A DNA stretch of 64,000 nucleotides from contig NZ_CP136594.1 in assembly GCF_032852305.1 (NCBI RefSeq), positions 2,331,501-2,395,500 of the forward strand. The letters are read 5' to 3'. A model generated the notes under the pieces. The model made no database searches and was not told the origin of the DNA. It saw only the letters and a list, made by a program, of their open reading frames with translations. The DNA is from Parasphingorhabdus sp. SCSIO 66989 (GTDB lineage: Bacteria > Pseudomonadota > Alphaproteobacteria > Sphingomonadales > Sphingomonadaceae). Below, piece after piece: positions 47,930 through 57,823 of the stretch. Both the position numbers and the translations under genes were made by a program. How positions within the stretch are numbered: the stretch's first letter is position 1; every line of letters begins with the position of its first letter.

Positions 47930-48802
47930 TTAGCTTTTGGGCTGATAGGTCTGCGCCTCAGTCGGGAAACTCCGGTCGCTGACTTCAGCGGCATATTGCT
48001 TGACGGTTTCATCAATCGTTTCCGCCATAGTGCCGTAGGTTTTCACAAAGCGCGGCGTGCGTTCAAACAGGCCGAGCATATCCTCGGTGACCAACACTTG
48101 GCCGTCGCATTGTGCTGAGGCGCCAATGCCGATGGTGGGGGCGCCGACGGCCTTGGTAGCAGCAATGGCGATCGGCTCGACCACGCCTTCAATCACAATC
48201 GCAAAAACCCCAGCCTGATCGAGAGCTTTAGCATCACCGACAATCTTTTCAGCCTCGGCATCGGAACGCCCGCGTGCCGCATAACCGCCAAGAGCATTCA
48301 CTGCCTGCGGAGTCAGGCCAACATGGCCGACGACAGGAATACCGCGCGCTGTCAGAAAGGCCACGGTCTCGGCCATGGCTTCACCACCTTCGAGCTTGAC
48401 CGCAGCCGCGCCGGTTTCCTTGAGGATATGCGATGCGCTTTCAAATGCCTGCTGCGGCGAAGCTTCATAGCTGCCAAAGGGCATATCGATCACGACAACG
48501 CTGTGATAGCTGCCGCGCACCACCGCCGCGCCGTGGGCGCACATCATCTCCAGCGTTACCGGGACGGTGGATGGCAGGCCATAGATCACCTGCCCAAGCG
48601 AATCCCCAACCAGCAGCATATCGCAATGCGGATCGAGAATTTGAGCCATCCGCGCGGTATAGGCGGTGAGCATCACAATCGGCTTTTCGGTGGCACCATC
48701 CTTCTTGCGCCGCTGGATTGCGGGCGCTGTCAGTCGCTTCATCGGCTTTGGGGTCGGATTGGCACGGCTGGTGGAGGTGTCGAGGGTATAGGTGGTGGAC
48801 AT
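47930..48802 (-). CDS. panB: 3-methyl-2-oxobutanoate hydroxymethyltransferase
   Basis: First committed step of pantothenate synthesis: converts alpha-ketoisovalerate to ketopantoate using methylenetetrahydrofolate. It has 290 residues. [20 protein letters not shown] and [19 protein letters not shown] are typical metal and substrate motifs, and AVKLEGGE is near residue 134. The last part [20 protein letters not shown] is conserved. No panC is nearby. Confidence 0.96.
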   Translation of the reverse strand: MSTTYTLDTSTSRANPTPKPMKRLTAPAIQRRKKDGATEKPIVMLTAYTARMAQILDPHCDMLLVGDSLGQVIYGLPSTVPVTLEMMCAHGAAVVRGSYHSVVVIDMPFGSYEASPQQAFESASHILKETGAAAVKLEGGEAMAETVAFLTARGIPVVGHVGLTPQAVNALGGYAARGRSDAEAEKIVGDAKALDQAGVFAIVIEGVVEPIAIAATKAVGAPTIGIGASAQCDGQVLVTEDMLGLFERTPRFVKTYGTMAETIDETVKQYAAEVSDRSFPTEAQTYQPKS

Positions 48803-48819
48803 GGGAAAGCCTTTAAGAG

Positions 48820-49914
48820 TTAGTCTTCGATAAGGTCGATGGCCGCAACCGCTTCTGTCACATTATCGCTGAATACGCCATCGACACCGGCGGCAATAAA
48901 AGCCCGAACCTCGGCCTGAATATCGCCCCGGCCAACAGGGTCATCGCCACTCTTTAGCTGGTCGGGGAGAAAATAGTTCTCTCGCCGCATCGTCCAGGGA
49001 TGGACCTTCAGCCCGACCGCATGGGCATCGGCGACAAGGCTGGTCGGTTGGGTCGCATTGCCATCGCGGTCGAGCGGAATCACCATCGTCTTTTGCGGCC
49101 CGATGCCATCGGCATAGCTGGCAATCTGCTTCAAACCTGCCGGTTTGACCATATCGGCATATTGCAACCCCTTGCCATCAACAGGGCCGCGCTGCTCGGC
49201 GACAAGCTGGATCAGCGGCAGATCGGTCATGCCATCAAGTCGCTTGAGATTCTCAACCTCGAAGCTCTGAATATAGACAGGCGCGTCGGCGCCGCGATAT
49301 CCCGCTTTGTGCAGTTGCTTGACCAGCACCTCGTCAAAGGACAGCCCGATAGAGGCAAAATAGCTCGGGTGCTTGGTCTCGGGATAAATCCCGATTACCC
49401 GACCCATCTCGGCCTCTTTGGCGCGCACCAGCTGGATAATCTCCGCCAGTGTCGGAATGGTGTACAGGCCATCGAAACGGGCATTGTCCGGGCGCAACTG
49501 CGCCAGGCGTTCGCGGGTACGCAGGGTCTTCAGTTCGGCAAGGGTAAAGTCCTCGGTAAACCAGCCATTGACCTCTTCGCCGTCAATCAGCTTGCGCGTT
49601 CTCCGGTCGGCAAATTCGGGATGGTCGGCAACATCGGTGGTGCCGGAAATCTCATTCTCATGCCGCGCGACCAAAACCCCGTCCTTGGTCAGCACAAGAT
49701 CAGGCTCGACAAAGTCCGCACCCTGATTGATCGCGCGTTCATAGCTGGCCAGCGTATGCTCCGGCCGCTCGCCCGATGCGCCGCGATGGGCAATGATGAT
49801 TACCGGTCGCAATGGCTGCATGGTCTCACCTTCCCTTGCCTCGCTATCCGTGATGGTGATGACGCCAGCTACGGCACATATAGCCGCCAGACACATCTGA
49901 AACAGGAATTTCAT
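48820..49914 (-). CDS. Periplasmic glycerophosphodiester phosphodiesterase (GlpQ-like)
   Basis: Releases glycerol-3-phosphate from phosphodiesters. It has 364 residues with a signal peptide spanning about 1-26 ([18 protein letters not shown]). Catalytic motifs are [20 protein letters not shown] near residues 40-59 and [19 protein letters not shown] near 70-88. The family's [12 protein letters not shown] is near 170. It is distinct in sequence from the GDPD at 27220. The panB gene follows by 17 bp. Confidence 0.92.
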   Translation of the reverse strand: MKFLFQMCLAAICAVAGVITITDSEAREGETMQPLRPVIIIAHRGASGERPEHTLASYERAINQGADFVEPDLVLTKDGVLVARHENEISGTTDVADHPEFADRRTRKLIDGEEVNGWFTEDFTLAELKTLRTRERLAQLRPDNARFDGLYTIPTLAEIIQLVRAKEAEMGRVIGIYPETKHPSYFASIGLSFDEVLVKQLHKAGYRGADAPVYIQSFEVENLKRLDGMTDLPLIQLVAEQRGPVDGKGLQYADMVKPAGLKQIASYADGIGPQKTMVIPLDRDGNATQPTSLVADAHAVGLKVHPWTMRRENYFLPDQLKSGDDPVGRGDIQAEVRAFIAAGVDGVFSDNVTEAVAAIDLIED

Positions 49915-49945
49915 CGCTGATCGTCTCCTTGCCGACGACGATGCT

Positions 49946-49966
49946 TAGGGCCAGGACCCTAGCCCT
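49946..49966 (-). repeat. Short TAGGGYCAGGACC motif at the symporter stop
   Basis: On the plus strand TAGGGCCAGGACCCTAG; the reverse strand shows AGGGCTAGG/CCTGGCCCT arms with one mismatch. It shares the core of the ends of the 270-bp element at 38174-38443. The symporter stop codon is in this motif. Confidence 0.45.
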
Positions 49967-51428
49967 TGATAAGATTCGGGAACAGGCCAAAGAATAAGAT
50001 GGCCGCAATAACCAATGGGCACAGCCAGGCGATCAGGAAGCGCCACAAAGCAAGTGTGCCACCGCTCAAGCCGTTCTGCGCGTTGATGATCCGCTTATCG
50101 GCAATCCAGCCGACAAAAATCGCAACCAGCAGTGCAGACACCGGCAGCATGATCTTGCCGGTAACGGTATCCAAAATGCTGAACAGTTCCAGCCCGTCGA
50201 AGATACCAAAGGGCAGCGGCTTAAAGTCTGCCAATGTGTTGAAAGAAAAGCTGGCAACGGCGCCAATAGCAAAGGCCATAAGTCCAAGCACAACCGCCGT
50301 CATGCTGCGGCTTATATTAAATTGCCGCGAGGCCCAGCTTACCGAGGCTTCAAGCAGCGCCACCGAGCTGGTCAAAGCGGCGAAGAACACCATAACAAAG
50401 AACAGCAAGCCAATCAGCGAGCCGCCCGGCATGGTCTGGAACGACACCGGCAAGGTGCTGAACATCAGACCCAGCCCCTGCGGCACCGGTTTCTCACCGC
50501 TCAGCACCTCCGCCAACAGGTCGGGCGTCATCGCGGCAAACACGATCGGGAAAATCGCCAGCCCTGCAATGATCGCCACCGAAGTATCGGCAGAGCCAAT
50601 CATGCCCGACGTCTTGGCAAGGTCGGTGTCGGCAGAAGCATAAGCACCATAGGTGATCATCAAAGCCGAGCCCAATGACAGTGAGAACAACGCCTGCCCC
50701 AATGCCGACAGCATCACATTCGGATCGAGCAATCGCGACGGTTCAAACGAGAACAGAAAGCTTAGTGTCTCGGTAAAGGCGCCGGTCAGCATGGAATAGA
50801 CGGTAATCGCCAGAAACAGCAGGAAGAAGGTTGGCATCAGCCACACCGCGACCTTCTCAATGCCGCCGGTCACGCCGCGCGCGACAACAAAAATGGTAAT
50901 CGCCATAAACAGCGCATGCATAGCAACCATCATCTCGGCATTGCCATGCAGCGTGCCCAGCATGGAGGCGACATCTTCGCTATTCTGTCCGGCAAAGGCC
51001 CCTTGCGTCAAGGTGCCGCCCGAAACGGCGCTGGCCATATCGTCGACAAACACGCCGGCAAAATAGACCACCCAGCCGCCAATCACCGAATAGTAGGTGA
51101 GGATAAAATAAGCCCCCAACATACCGACAAAGGCCGCCGCGGCCCATAAGGGCGATCTGCCCGATGCCCGTGCCAGCTTGCTGACGCTATCCACCGCTGA
51201 CGATTTACCATAACGGCCGATCACGGTTTCCGCCAACAACACCGGCAGGCCGATCATCACGACGCAGAAGATATAGAAGATAACAAAAGCACCGCCGCCA
51301 TTGGAGCCAGCTTCAGCGGGAAACCGCACCAGATTGCCAAGTCCTACAGCCGATCCGACCGCTGCCATGACAAAGGCGAAGCGCGATGACCAATTTTCAG
51401 TATGTCCAACGCCGGCTGGGCCCGCCAT
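49959..51428 (-). CDS. Sodium-dependent transporter (NSS/SNF family)
   Basis: Sodium-coupled symporter of 489 residues with about 12 membrane helices. The N-terminus WSSRFAFVMAAVGSAVGLGNLVRFP is the unwound TM1 substrate site of LeuT-type proteins. TM6-8 include SLSLGSALMITYGAYAS. Substrate is probably an amino acid but cannot be specified. It lies downstream of a small minus-strand gene at 51532. Confidence 0.92.
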   Translation of the reverse strand: MAGPAGVGHTENWSSRFAFVMAAVGSAVGLGNLVRFPAEAGSNGGGAFVIFYIFCVVMIGLPVLLAETVIGRYGKSSAVDSVSKLARASGRSPLWAAAAFVGMLGAYFILTYYSVIGGWVVYFAGVFVDDMASAVSGGTLTQGAFAGQNSEDVASMLGTLHGNAEMMVAMHALFMAITIFVVARGVTGGIEKVAVWLMPTFFLLFLAITVYSMLTGAFTETLSFLFSFEPSRLLDPNVMLSALGQALFSLSLGSALMITYGAYASADTDLAKTSGMIGSADTSVAIIAGLAIFPIVFAAMTPDLLAEVLSGEKPVPQGLGLMFSTLPVSFQTMPGGSLIGLLFFVMVFFAALTSSVALLEASVSWASRQFNISRSMTAVVLGLMAFAIGAVASFSFNTLADFKPLPFGIFDGLELFSILDTVTGKIMLPVSALLVAIFVGWIADKRIINAQNGLSGGTLALWRFLIAWLCPLVIAAILFFGLFPNLIKG

Positions 51429-51531
51429 GCGTATCTCCCCGTATTTTTCCGCTTGGGCCTTGCTTTAAGCGGAAAAGCTGGGACAGGCCAGCGGCTTTAT
51501 GACAATTTGGTGTAAATGCTGATCTTGGAAA

Positions 51532-51816
51532 TCAGCCTGTGACTTCGACGCCACGCCAGAAGGCGACCCGGTCCTTGATTTCCGCCGCTGCGTCTTTCGG
51601 CTCGGGATAATACCAGGCGGCATCGGGGTTCTCTTCGCCATCGACCACCAGGGTGAAATAGGAGGCGGTGCCTTTCCACCGGCAGACGCTGGTGGTGCTG
51701 CTATGCTTGAGATAAGCGTCGGCAACGGCAGAACGCGGAAAATAGGCGTTATTCTCAACTGTGACGATATCGTCACTCTCGGCGATCACCGCGCCATTCC
51801 ATATTGCCTTGGCCAT
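51532..51816 (-). CDS. DUF427 domain protein
   Basis: A 94-residue soluble protein matching the DUF427 fold: AIWNGAVIAESDDIVTVENN, then YFPRSAVADAYLKHSSTTSV and CRWKGTASYFTLVVDG, with AWYYPEPKDAA. The family has unknown function. The 103-bp stretch between it and the symporter start holds no visible element. It lies 17 bp after a 2OG-type oxygenase gene. Confidence 0.85.
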   Translation of the reverse strand: MAKAIWNGAVIAESDDIVTVENNAYFPRSAVADAYLKHSSTTSVCRWKGTASYFTLVVDGEENPDAAWYYPEPKDAAAEIKDRVAFWRGVEVTG

Positions 51817-51833
51817 ATCTCTCTCCTCTATTG

Positions 51834-52487
51834 CTAATTACCAGGCATTCTCGCATCGATATTCATAGCCAGCGAGATGCGTTCACGCTCGCCATGATAA
51901 GGCCGCACCGAGTGACGCAACCATGCCGGAAACAGCACCAGATCGCCGCTATTGGGTCGCAGGCGCATTTCGCCATTTTGCGGATTACCATCCAGTCCCA
52001 GCACCCTGAGGCTGTTCATCCGCATATGGGTCATGGGAAAGCGCGGGTCTTCGAGCACCAGTTCGCCACCCAGATCCTCACCGACATCGCCCTGATCGAC
52101 ATAGAATACTGCCGCCCAAAGCTGCGCCGGATGAACATGCGCGGTGTTGAGGCCACCGGATGGCAGGACATTGGCCCACATATAAATCGACCAATCCAAC
52201 TGTGCCGGATCGCCCTTGTCGAGCCCGGTAATCCGTTTAGCCAGAGCCAGTGCTTTTTCGGCGACAAAGCCTGCCGCCTCGCCGCCCCAATCGAGCATCT
52301 TGGTATCAGAATGCCAGCCACCGACATTGGAGCGCGGCATATTCTCCGCCGTCGCCCGGCGCTCGGCTATGCTGGCTTTCAGCGCGTCGCACAACGCGTT
52401 ACAGTCCTGAAACCTGGAATAGATAATCGGCGTCTCAAACGCTCCGGTATGCTCGGCCCGGATGCGGATGGAGCCGAAATCACTCAC
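51834..52487 (-). CDS. 2OG-Fe(II) oxygenase-like protein (TIGR02466 family)
   Basis: A 217-residue protein. LNTAHVHPAQLWAAVFYVD, GELVLEDPRF and LRPNSGDLVLFPAWLRHSV resemble 2-oxoglutarate/Fe(II) oxygenases with His and Asp ligands. The start is GTG at 52487, overlapping the ArsC-like gene's stop by 4 bp (GTGA). Substrate unknown. Confidence 0.83.
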   Translation of the reverse strand: MSDFGSIRIRAEHTGAFETPIIYSRFQDCNALCDALKASIAERRATAENMPRSNVGGWHSDTKMLDWGGEAAGFVAEKALALAKRITGLDKGDPAQLDWSIYMWANVLPSGGLNTAHVHPAQLWAAVFYVDQGDVGEDLGGELVLEDPRFPMTHMRMNSLRVLGLDGNPQNGEMRLRPNSGDLVLFPAWLRHSVRPYHGERERISLAMNIDARMPGN

Positions 52488-52834
52488 AGCAGCGCAGCCT
52501 CATAATCGGTGCTCTTGAAACCGACCATAACGCCGCCATCCCAGGCCAGAACCGGGCGCTTGATCATCGAGGGATTCTCAACCATCAGCGCCAGAGCAAT
52601 GTTTTCGTTGATATTCTCTTTCGCAACATCGGGCAGATTCTTGAAAGTGGTGCCGCGACGGTTAAGCAATGGCTCCCAATCGCCCAGCTCCAGCGCCCAG
52701 TCGGTCAGCATATCGGTGGTGACACCTGATTTCTTATAATCGTGAAACACATAGTTCACATCATTGCGCTCCAGCCATTTGCGCGCTTTCTTGATCGTGT
52801 CGCAATTGGCAATGCCATAGAGAGTCGGGGTCAT
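52484..52834 (-). CDS. ArsC/Spx-family thioredoxin-fold protein
   Basis: The ATG at 52834 gives 116 residues (MTPTLYGIANC). The redox-site TLYGIANCDTIKKARKWLE carries Cys11 near the N-terminus; later RRGTTFKNLPD and NPSMIKRPVLAWDGGVMVGF match the YffB branch. It could be a reductase or a regulator of this family. It is translationally coupled to the downstream oxygenase. Confidence 0.88.
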   Translation of the reverse strand: MTPTLYGIANCDTIKKARKWLERNDVNYVFHDYKKSGVTTDMLTDWALELGDWEPLLNRRGTTFKNLPDVAKENINENIALALMVENPSMIKRPVLAWDGGVMVGFKSTDYEAALL

Positions 52835-53001
52835 AGACGAATCCTTCTGGGGGAATTTTTCAGAATTGGCGGCTCCCTTAGCAAAGGAAATCCATGCTGA
52901 CAGGACATTTTTTCGGGATGCCGCCAAAACCAGAGACTATGCGGCTACGGCTGGGTGTGTTCACACTGGACTTTTTGCGTGGCCTGTGCACCAAAGGCAG
53001 C

Positions 53002-53724
53002 ATGATCCGAACCTGTATATCGCTGATGCTGTTGGCCACCGCCGCGTTCAATCATCACGCCGCCGTCGCCCAAGACCAGCCCGCGCCTGAACCTCCGCGC
53101 GCCATACAGGACAGCGACCGCCAGGGTTGGACTGCCATCAGCGTCGCTGGCCCTGTCGAGAAGGACTCCAAATTGCTGTTGTGGTTCGATGGTCATGCCC
53201 GTTTTCGCGATGATGCCAGCGATCTCGGCGTCACTATCTTCCGGCCCGGCCTGGGCTGGCGCGTCGCCGATGGGCTTGATCTATGGATGGGCTATGCCGA
53301 TGTCATTGCCCGGCCCGAGTTAGGCGATGACATTGAGGAACAACGGTTTTGGCAGCAAGCTACTTATCGCATCACAGAGATTGCCGGTGGACAGGTTGGC
53401 GGCAGAACGCGGCTGGAACAGCGTTTTCGCGGCGGCGATAGCGAGACCGGTTGGCGCTTTCGGCAACAAATACGCTGGGCCAAGCCGATTGGTAATGGCG
53501 ATGTTTCCCTGATTGTCTGGGATGAATTGTTCTTCAATCTCAACGATGCAACCGGGGTACATCAAGGCGGATTTGATCAGAACCGCCTATTTGTCGGTGG
53601 GGCGTTCAGGCTGTCCGATAGTGCCCGGATCGAGGCGGGGTATCTCAACAACATCCTCAATCCGCCCGGACCCGATAATCAGGTGAATCACAATGTCTCG
53701 ATAGGCCTGTTTTTCGCGCTTTAG
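53002..53724 (+). CDS. DUF2490-like exported protein
   Basis: The ATG at 53002 gives 240 residues with a signal peptide (MIRTCISLMLLATAAFNHHAAVA) before QDQPAPEP. The mature part has beta-strand repeats such as SKLLLWFDGHARFRDD and RLEQRFRGGDSETGWRFRQQ and ends NHNVSIGLFFAL, suggesting a small outer-membrane barrel. No substrate is known. It runs toward the phytoene-desaturase-like gene. Confidence 0.72.
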   Translation: MIRTCISLMLLATAAFNHHAAVAQDQPAPEPPRAIQDSDRQGWTAISVAGPVEKDSKLLLWFDGHARFRDDASDLGVTIFRPGLGWRVADGLDLWMGYADVIARPELGDDIEEQRFWQQATYRITEIAGGQVGGRTRLEQRFRGGDSETGWRFRQQIRWAKPIGNGDVSLIVWDELFFNLNDATGVHQGGFDQNRLFVGGAFRLSDSARIEAGYLNNILNPPGPDNQVNHNVSIGLFFAL

Positions 53725-53773
53725 CCGCGGCATCCAGGACAATGATCCATATCAATGATGGGCTTAATCAAGA

Positions 53774-53785
53774 CGTCATATGACG
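53774..53785. promoter_or_regulatory. Palindrome CGTCATATGACG
   Basis: A perfect 12-bp palindrome 40 bp upstream of the desaturase-like gene, where an operator would sit. No second copy was noticed. Confidence 0.4.
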
Positions 53786-53825
53786 CGCTTATGAATTCGA
53801 TCTTCTGATTCACCGGAGACCATGC

Positions 53826-55376
53826 ATGAGCGAACGCAAGAATTGGGATGCCATAACCATCGGATCGGGTTTGGGCTCGCTGTCGGCCGCGGCCGCTCTC
53901 GCCAATCAAGGCAAACAGGTGCTGGTGCTCGAGCGGCTCGCCAATTTTGGCGGCGCGGCAACGGTTTATCGCCATGGCAATCTCACCATGGAAGCCTCGC
54001 TGCATGAAACCGATGGCGATACTGTGTTCAATCCCGATGGAGTGTTTCAGCGACTCGGCCTCAGCGACACGGTCGACCCGATCGAGACCGATATCTTTTA
54101 CGAAGTGCGCGGCGGTCCTTTGGCAGAACCAATCCGCGTGCCGCACGGGCTGACCAAGGCGGCGCTGGCCTTGCAAACCGCCCTGCCCGACGATGCTCCT
54201 GCCCTTGAAAGCTATTTCGACGAACTGCGTCAGCTCTATCTCGGCACCAGCGAACTCGAAGCCATGGGATCGCGCGGGCCTTCGGTGCTGCTCAGCCTGC
54301 TCTTTTCGGGTCAGCTCTTTGCCATGATCGGCAATGTCCGCCGCACTATCTCCGACCGGTTCGACGCGATGTTTCACTCCAGCGAAGCACCCAAATTCGC
54401 GCTAGGGGCGGTGCTGCCCTATTTTGACAATGATCCGGAGGTGATGAGCTATTTCGCCTATGCCGCCATCTATGCCCGCTATGTTGAAACCGGCTCCTAC
54501 AGCTTTCGCGGCGGATCGCAGGCACTGACCCGTGCATTGATGAAGAGAATCCGCGCTGCCGAGGGAGAGGCACGGCACAATGTGACGGTCAAAAACATCT
54601 TGCTTGATTCGGACGGCGCGGCTTGCGGCGTTGCCTATGAAAACAGCAATGGCGATATGTTTGAAGTGCATGCGCCAATCATTTTCGGCGGTACGGCCCC
54701 TCAGACGCTTGCCGCTATGCTGCCAGAAGAGCAGAGCGCGGATTTTGCCGAACGTTATGCGAAGAACGAGCCTTCCATATCGCTGTTCAGCCTGTCGCTG
54801 GGCCTTAACCGACCGGCTGAGGATTTTGGCGTGTCAGCATACTCCACCTTTATCTATCCCGAGCGCATGACCCGCTATTGCGACTATGCAGAGGCCGCAA
54901 AGGCCTTTGCCGGAGACCCGGAAGCAGTCCCGCCCTATATTGTCGCCGATTATGGCCGGTTGAATACCGGTCTGGCCAAGCCGGGTGACCTGCATCATGT
55001 CACGCTTGCCGGAGTCGACAAGCTGGAATGGTGGGCCGATCTGGATGAAGCGAGCGAAATGGCGCGGCGCAAAAACTGGATCGATTTTCTGATTACCGAC
55101 CTGAATCGCCATTATCCGGGCATTGCCGATGCCATTGCGCATTCGGAAATCGCCACCGCGCGCACCATGCACAACCGCCTGGGCACCCCGGGAGGCGAAG
55201 TCTATGGCTTCCGCCCCACCGTATCGCGCCTGTTTGGCAGTCGCCCGAACGCACAAACCGCGATTAAGGGTTTATGGCTCAGTTCGGCCTATACCGTTTC
55301 CGGAGGCTATTCGGGCGCGATGCATGGCGGACTGATGGCCGCCGATGCGGCGCTAAGGGCGGAACGCAAGGACTAA
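53826..55376 (+). CDS. Phytoene desaturase/CrtI-like FAD oxidoreductase
   Basis: A 516-residue flavoprotein of the CrtI/carotenoid isomerase-like family. The N-terminal dinucleotide motif AITIGSGLGSLSAAAALANQ and LVLERLANFGGAATVYRHGN form the FAD site. The C-terminal FAD motif is LWLSSAYTVSGGYSGAMHGG. CrtISO-like, retinol saturase-like and other roles are possible. No carotenoid genes are next to it, so pathway is unknown. Confidence 0.85.
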   Translation: MSERKNWDAITIGSGLGSLSAAAALANQGKQVLVLERLANFGGAATVYRHGNLTMEASLHETDGDTVFNPDGVFQRLGLSDTVDPIETDIFYEVRGGPLAEPIRVPHGLTKAALALQTALPDDAPALESYFDELRQLYLGTSELEAMGSRGPSVLLSLLFSGQLFAMIGNVRRTISDRFDAMFHSSEAPKFALGAVLPYFDNDPEVMSYFAYAAIYARYVETGSYSFRGGSQALTRALMKRIRAAEGEARHNVTVKNILLDSDGAACGVAYENSNGDMFEVHAPIIFGGTAPQTLAAMLPEEQSADFAERYAKNEPSISLFSLSLGLNRPAEDFGVSAYSTFIYPERMTRYCDYAEAAKAFAGDPEAVPPYIVADYGRLNTGLAKPGDLHHVTLAGVDKLEWWADLDEASEMARRKNWIDFLITDLNRHYPGIADAIAHSEIATARTMHNRLGTPGGEVYGFRPTVSRLFGSRPNAQTAIKGLWLSSAYTVSGGYSGAMHGGLMAADAALRAERKD

Positions 55377-55387
55377 AGACACTTTTC

Positions 55388-55458
55388 CCGTTCGCCTCGA
55401 GCGAAGTCGAGAGGCCTTTGCTTGGGGCTTGTGTCTCGACTACGCTCGACACGAACGG
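55388..55458. repeat. CGTTCG...CGAACG hairpin repeat, copy 3
   Basis: CCGTTCGCCTCGAGCG and TCGCTCGA-like CTCGACACGAACGG bracket a 71-bp unit between convergent genes. It closely matches the outer parts of the copy at 27053-27180. Confidence 0.75.
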
Positions 55459-55480
55459 ATACATTAACTCTCTAATAGCG

Positions 55481-56662
55481 TCAGGAATAAACGATAGAAA
55501 TACTGTCAGCAGCTTTGACCGCGATACGTCGCGCCTCTGCCACATCCGCCTCATCAACCCGCACCAGAGCCACGCCCATGCGGCGATAATGCCGCGTAAC
55601 CGGCTTGCCGAACAGGCGGATATCCACATGCGCAGCAGTATCTTCGGCAACGCGCAGTGCCTGATCCAACCCGGTAAAGTGAAAGGCCTCGGAATCGCGA
55701 TCCGCCAATATCACCGCACTGGCGGCAGCGCCTTTCACCTCTATCGGCGGGATCGGCAGGCCGAGAATAGCGCGTGCATGGAGATCAAACTCGCTCAAAT
55801 CCTGTGAGACCAGAGTCACCATACCGGTATCATGCGGGCGCGGCGACAGTTCGGAGAAGATCACTGTGTCGCCTTTGACGAAAAACTCGACGCCGAACAG
55901 GCCATTGCCACCTAATTCGGTAACGATTTTCGCGGCCATAGCCTGTGCCTGCTCCAGCGCCACTGCCGACATCGCAGCCGGTTGCCAGCTTTCGCGATAA
56001 TCACCACGCTCCTGTCGATGGCCAATGGGCGGGCAGAAATGCACGCCGTCCTTCGCCGCGATGGTGAGCAGCGTAATCTCATAATCAAAATCGATAAACT
56101 GCTCGGCAATTACCCGCACCCTGTCACCGCGCATACCGCTGGCGGCATAGTCCCAGGCGGCGTCAATCTCGGCGAGATCGCGCACCGTACTCTGCCCCTT
56201 GCCTGATGACGACATAACCGGCTTCACCACCAAAGGCGCGCCGATCTGCTCAGCCACCGCGCGCAGTTCCTCTTTGCTCTCGGCATAATCATAGCGCGAT
56301 GTCACCAGCCCCAATTCGCGCGCCGCCAGATCGCGAATGGCATCACGGTTCATGGTCAGCTGCGCCGCACGCGCCGAGGGTACGACGGTAAAGCCGTCCG
56401 CTTCCACCTCGGCGAGTATCTCAGTTCGGATCGCCTCAATCTCCGGCACGATATAATCCGGCTGATGCTTTTCGATGGTCGCGCGCAACGCATCGCCATC
56501 GAGCATGGAAAAGACTTCCGCCTCATCCGCCACCTGCATCGCAGGGGCGGCTGCATAGCTGTCGCAGGCAATCACATAACAACCCAGCCGCTTGGCCGAG
56601 ATCACGAATTCACGACCCAACTCGCCCGAACCGAGCAGCAGGATTTTCGCAATAAATGTCAT
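55481..56662 (-). CDS. purT: Formate-dependent phosphoribosylglycinamide formyltransferase 2
   Basis: ATP-grasp enzyme that formylates GAR using formate in purine synthesis. It has 393 residues. ILLLGSGELGREFVISAKRL is the N-terminal motif, PLVVKPVMSSSGKGQS the ATP-binding loop near 156-171 and GNGLFGVEFFVKGD with SPRPHDTGMVTL the later active site. This gives a folate-independent alternative to PurN. It converges with the desaturase-like gene. Confidence 0.96.
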   Translation of the reverse strand: MTFIAKILLLGSGELGREFVISAKRLGCYVIACDSYAAAPAMQVADEAEVFSMLDGDALRATIEKHQPDYIVPEIEAIRTEILAEVEADGFTVVPSARAAQLTMNRDAIRDLAARELGLVTSRYDYAESKEELRAVAEQIGAPLVVKPVMSSSGKGQSTVRDLAEIDAAWDYAASGMRGDRVRVIAEQFIDFDYEITLLTIAAKDGVHFCPPIGHRQERGDYRESWQPAAMSAVALEQAQAMAAKIVTELGGNGLFGVEFFVKGDTVIFSELSPRPHDTGMVTLVSQDLSEFDLHARAILGLPIPPIEVKGAAASAVILADRDSEAFHFTGLDQALRVAEDTAAHVDIRLFGKPVTRHYRRMGVALVRVDEADVAEARRIAVKAADSISIVYS

Positions 56663-56679
56663 ATACCCGTCCTAGCCGA

Positions 56680-57687
56680 TTAAATATCCACGATAATCTT
56701 GCCGAAATGCGCGCGCGATTCCTGATGCCGGAAGGCATCGGCCAGTTCCGCCAGCGGGAAATGCTTGTCGAGCACCGGCTTGATGCCATTGGCCTCAATC
56801 GCCTCGATCATATCGAGCTGATGCTGGCGCGAGCCTACGGTAAGCCCCTGCAAGCGGATATTCTTGGCCATTAACAGCCCGGTCTGCACCGGCCCGGCAA
56901 AGCCGGTGAGCACACCGATGAGGGCGATATGCCCGCCAATCCGGGCTGCCATCATTGACTGACCGAGTGTCCCGGGACCACCAATCTCGACGACGCAATC
57001 CACACCCCTGCCTTGGGTAAGCTCCATCGCCTTGGCGCCCCAGGCTTCGGTCTCGCGATAGTTGATCAGATGATCAGCGCCGAGCGAACCCAGCCGCTCC
57101 AGCTTGGCATCGGAGGAAGACGTCGCAATCACCTCAGCGCCCGCCATTTTGGCGAATTGAAGCGCAAACACCGAGACACCGCCACTGCCTTGCACCAGCA
57201 CCGTGTCGCCCGGCTTGATGGCATTATCGACAAACAAAGCCCGCCACGCCGTCAATCCGGCACAGGTCAGCGTCGCCGCTTCGGCGGGGGTGTAACCTTT
57301 CGGAACATGGGTAAAGGATGTCGCCGGGGCGGTGACCATCTCGCAGGCATAGCCATCAATGCCATCACCCGGCACGCGCTGAAAGCCATTGGCAGGCGGG
57401 ATGCCATCGAGCCAATCGGGGAAGAAGGTGGAAACCACCTGATCGCCAACGGCAAAGCCTGTAACGCCCTCACCCACCGCCGTCACTTCGCCCGCACCAT
57501 CAGACATAGGGATACGCTTGTCCTGTGTCGGCAACATGCCTTTGACCACGGCATAATCATGGTAATTCAGGCTGCTGGCGCGGACTCTTACGCTAATTTC
57601 TCCGGGCCCCGGTGCGGCTGGTTTAGGCAGTTCGGCGAGCTTCAAATTGTCTAGTGATGCAGGCGCGTGGAGTTGTATGGCTTTCAT
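56680..57687 (-). CDS. Zinc-free-type MDR alcohol dehydrogenase/quinone oxidoreductase
   Basis: NAD(P)H-dependent MDR enzyme of 335 residues. The N-terminal domain has SSLNYHDYAVVKGMLPT and the nucleotide motif VLVQGSGGVSVFALQFAKM near residues 165-183. Catalytic zinc ligands are not clear, suggesting a quinone or enone reductase. Start ATG at 57687. It is 17 bp upstream of purT on the same strand. Confidence 0.88.
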   Translation of the reverse strand: MKAIQLHAPASLDNLKLAELPKPAAPGPGEISVRVRASSLNYHDYAVVKGMLPTQDKRIPMSDGAGEVTAVGEGVTGFAVGDQVVSTFFPDWLDGIPPANGFQRVPGDGIDGYACEMVTAPATSFTHVPKGYTPAEAATLTCAGLTAWRALFVDNAIKPGDTVLVQGSGGVSVFALQFAKMAGAEVIATSSSDAKLERLGSLGADHLINYRETEAWGAKAMELTQGRGVDCVVEIGGPGTLGQSMMAARIGGHIALIGVLTGFAGPVQTGLLMAKNIRLQGLTVGSRQHQLDMIEAIEANGIKPVLDKHFPLAELADAFRHQESRAHFGKIIVDI

Positions 57688-57823
57688 TTATGGCGTCCTC
57701 TGTTTGTGTTTTTACAAACGATAGGAGATCGCCAAAGGACTGTCATCTGTAATAGGCAGGCTTTGGCATATTCGCTAAACTGCTCCATCTATCTTGGAGA
57801 ATGAGGAAAGGAAGCATCTGCAA

